Part shown: piece after piece, positions 62,394 through 64,000 of the stretch
How the letters are laid out: each line of letters begins with the position of its first letter
Position numbering within the stretch: position 1 is the stretch's first letter
Assembly: GCA_963666875.2 (NCBI GenBank)
Contig: CAXXPU010000019.1
Coordinates: 62,001 to 126,000, forward strand
Reading direction: 5' to 3'
Source of the DNA: G963662655 sp963666875
Lineage (GTDB): Bacteria > Cloacimonadota > Cloacimonadia > Cloacimonadales > JAIOQZ01
DNA: 64,000 bases
Translations under genes and position numbers: made by a program
Notes under the pieces: model-generated
The model's database searches: none
Told to the model about the DNA's origin: nothing
What the model saw: only the letters and a program-made list of their open reading frames with translations

Positions 62394-64000
62394 ATGGACC
62401 CGAAGATCCTTGAACCCGCATCCCATTTCATCACACTCGATATCGAGACGACAGGACTCGATCCGCACAATAACGAGATCATCGAGATCGCGGCGATTCG
62501 TACCGTCAATGGCGAGGTGACCGAGGAATTCTCCGAGTTCGTCAAGCCGACACAGCCGGTACCGAATTTCATCAAAATACTGACCAACATCACCGACGAA
62601 CAGCTCGCTTCCGGTCTGTCGTGCGATGTCGCATTGAAGCGGCTGCAGGCCTTCCTCGGCGACGCGCCGGTCGTCTGCCACAATTCGCCTTTCGATATCG
62701 GATTCATCAACGCGCATCTGGAAAAGATCGGACAATTCCGGCTGCACAATCCGAACCGCGACACGCTCGAACTGGCGCGCATCTACCTGCCCTTCCTGCG
62801 CGACCACAAGCTGGGCACCGTCCTGGAATTCTTCGGGATCGAAAACGAATCCGCCCACCGGGCCATCCACGACGCACGCTCTACAGCGATACTTTTCGAA
62901 AAGCTGGTGCGACTCATCCTCGACGAGATGCCGCTCAAGCTCAACCACGCCATCAAGCAATTAATGGATGTCGCCGGCAGCGAATCGGCTGCGTTCATGG
63001 ACGATATCGTCACCTACCAGCAGCGATTCGCATTGTTGAAGAAGACGCGCACGAGAATTTTCGAGGTACCGGACAACATACTGGAACATCAGCCCGAGGA
63101 GGCCCGTGCAGACAGCATCGAGGATATCTTCGACGAGGGCGGACGGTTTTCCCGTACATTCGAAGGCTACGAATTGCGTGAGGGTCAGATCGAGATGGCG
63201 CACGCGGTCGAGCGCGCCTTCCGCGAGGAGGAACACCTTCTTGTCGAGGCGGGAACCGGTGTCGGGAAGTCACTGGCGTACCTGATCCCGTCCATCCGTT
63301 TCACGCACGCCGGACGCAGCAAGGTAGTGGTAACCACCAACACCAAGAACCTTCAGGAACAGCTCTTCAACAAGGATCTCCCACAGGTGATGAAGAGCGT
63401 CGATATCCCGTTCACGGCGGTGATCCTCAAAGGGCGCGACAACTACGTTTGCCAGCGCAAGTGGGACGACCTGCACTTCGATATTCCGAGTCTAGCGCCC
63501 TTCGAAGCGGACGCGCTGTTACTCCTGGAAGTGTGGATGCACTACACGAAGACGGGCGATGTTTCGGAAAACAGTTCATTTTCGCGAACGCGGTTCCGAT
63601 CCGTTTGGAGAAAAGCCTGCACCGAGCGGCACTTCTGTAACGGACGCAAGTGCGGCTCATATAAAAAATGCTACCTGATGCGGGTGCGAAAATCGGCGGA
63701 GAACGCCAACATCGTGATCGTCAACCACTCGCTGATGCTCTCCGACCTGCTTGCCAACAACGCCACCCTCGGCGAATATAGTAAACTGATCATCGACGAG
63801 GCGCACAATTTACCCGATATCGCGTCCAGCCATCTTGGCGTCTCGGTCGGTCATACCGATCTGGTCTTCTTCATCCGACAGATTTTTTCGCAGCGCGGAC
63901 GCTTCCAGAGCGGAATCCTGCCGCAGCTCAAGGCCGCCGCGACCAAGAGCGCCATCGATAAAACGACCAAGGAATTCATCCATCACAAGATCGAGGAGAT
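62394..64000 (+). CDS. dinG: DnaQ-like exonuclease fused to DinG/XPD-type helicase (3' truncated by window end)
   Basis: At least 535 residues, open to the window edge; five bases after the preceding stop. Residues 12-175: DEDDh exonuclease with D16 and E18 (DIETTG), D101 (NSPFD), H155 and D160 (HRAIHDA). Residues from about 265: superfamily 2 helicase with Walker A EAGTGVGKS, VVTTNTKNLQEQL, and DEAH (IIDEAHN). Between the first two helicase parts lie four cysteines (YVCQRK, ACTERHFC, KCGSYKKC) in the position of the XPD/DinG [4Fe-4S] cluster. The arrangement matches DinG of Firmicutes, which carries the same exonuclease. It probably acts in DNA repair or replication restart. The end and the remaining motifs lie outside the window. 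Confidence 0.93.
   Translation, partial: MDPKILEPASHFITLDIETTGLDPHNNEIIEIAAIRTVNGEVTEEFSEFVKPTQPVPNFIKILTNITDEQLASGLSCDVALKRLQAFLGDAPVVCHNSPFDIGFINAHLEKIGQFRLHNPNRDTLELARIYLPFLRDHKLGTVLEFFGIENESAHRAIHDARSTAILFEKLVRLILDEMPLKLNHAIKQLMDVAGSESAAFMDDIVTYQQRFALLKKTRTRIFEVPDNILEHQPEEARADSIEDIFDEGGRFSRTFEGYELREGQIEMAHAVERAFREEEHLLVEAGTGVGKSLAYLIPSIRFTHAGRSKVVVTTNTKNLQEQLFNKDLPQVMKSVDIPFTAVILKGRDNYVCQRKWDDLHFDIPSLAPFEADALLLLEVWMHYTKTGDVSENSSFSRTRFRSVWRKACTERHFCNGRKCGSYKKCYLMRVRKSAENANIVIVNHSLMLSDLLANNATLGEYSKLIIDEAHNLPDIASSHLGVSVGHTDLVFFIRQIFSQRGRFQSGILPQLKAAATKSAIDKTTKEFIHHKIEE

Noticed and set aside
59143..62421. Long antisense frames (478 and 494 codons) opposite the sigma54 activator
   Set aside because: They mirror a gene with complete, ordered domains; their translations are Val/Leu/Asp-rich without any recognisable motif.

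Overview
This 64 kb window looks like one contig of an uncultured bacterium of the FCB (Fibrobacterota-Chlorobiota-Bacteroidota) superphylum, at roughly 50-55 % GC by eye. Six proteins end in, or close to, the YPNPFNPET-type C-terminal sorting domain of the type IX secretion system (T9SS). A TonB receptor paired with a DUF4249 lipoprotein and a GLUG-repeat surface protein fit the same group. Unlike many Bacteroidota, most genes have a clear GGAGG-type ribosome binding site, and several upstream regions carry a perfect TTGACA hexamer, so I do not assign it to Bacteroidota proper. A candidate phylum of the superphylum is likely; I cannot name it from the sequence.

Layout. 1-1077: uppS end and cdsA (undecaprenyl-diphosphate and CDP-diacylglycerol synthesis). 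1223-2532: an IS256-family element. 2697-17523: five tandem, paralogous secreted proteins of about 950-970 residues, all with T9SS sorting domains and mosaic 3' ends. 17800-21096: class III nucleotidyl cyclase fused to an AAA ATPase and TPRs, convergent with yifB/comM. 22890-27257 (minus): a five-gene nucleotide-sugar operon (galE, UDP-HexNAc 2-epimerase, SDR, cupin epimerase, RmlD-like reductase). 27747-31080: TonB receptor plus DUF4249 lipoprotein. 31424-36006: HTH protein, BtrH-like acyltransferase, ABC-2 exporter, acyl carrier protein and a secreted alpha/beta hydrolase, the most suggestive biosynthetic cluster here. 36414-38075: a bile-salt-hydrolase-like Ntn amidase with a T9SS domain. 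38242-40420 (minus): Nfu-type Fe-S scaffold and an MsbA-like exporter. 40670-47125: a 2151-residue beta-helix protein made of nine modules of about 220 residues. 47226-51375 (minus): FecCD-type permease, its binding protein and a membrane pyrophosphatase. 51604-53271 (minus): GLUG protein. 53540-57896: alaS, methyltransferase, GT9 glycosyltransferase. 58123-64000: a 1421-residue ATPase-TPR-GAF-sigma54 activator and a DnaQ-DinG fusion helicase that runs off the end.

The overall theme is envelope and surface: polyprenyl and phospholipid precursors, nucleotide sugars, outer-membrane import, exporters and many large secreted beta-rich proteins, overseen by two very large TPR-containing signalling proteins. 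Two families of long palindromic intergenic repeats are scattered through the window, and one IS element sits directly upstream of the paralog array. No tRNA, rRNA or CRISPR array was seen.
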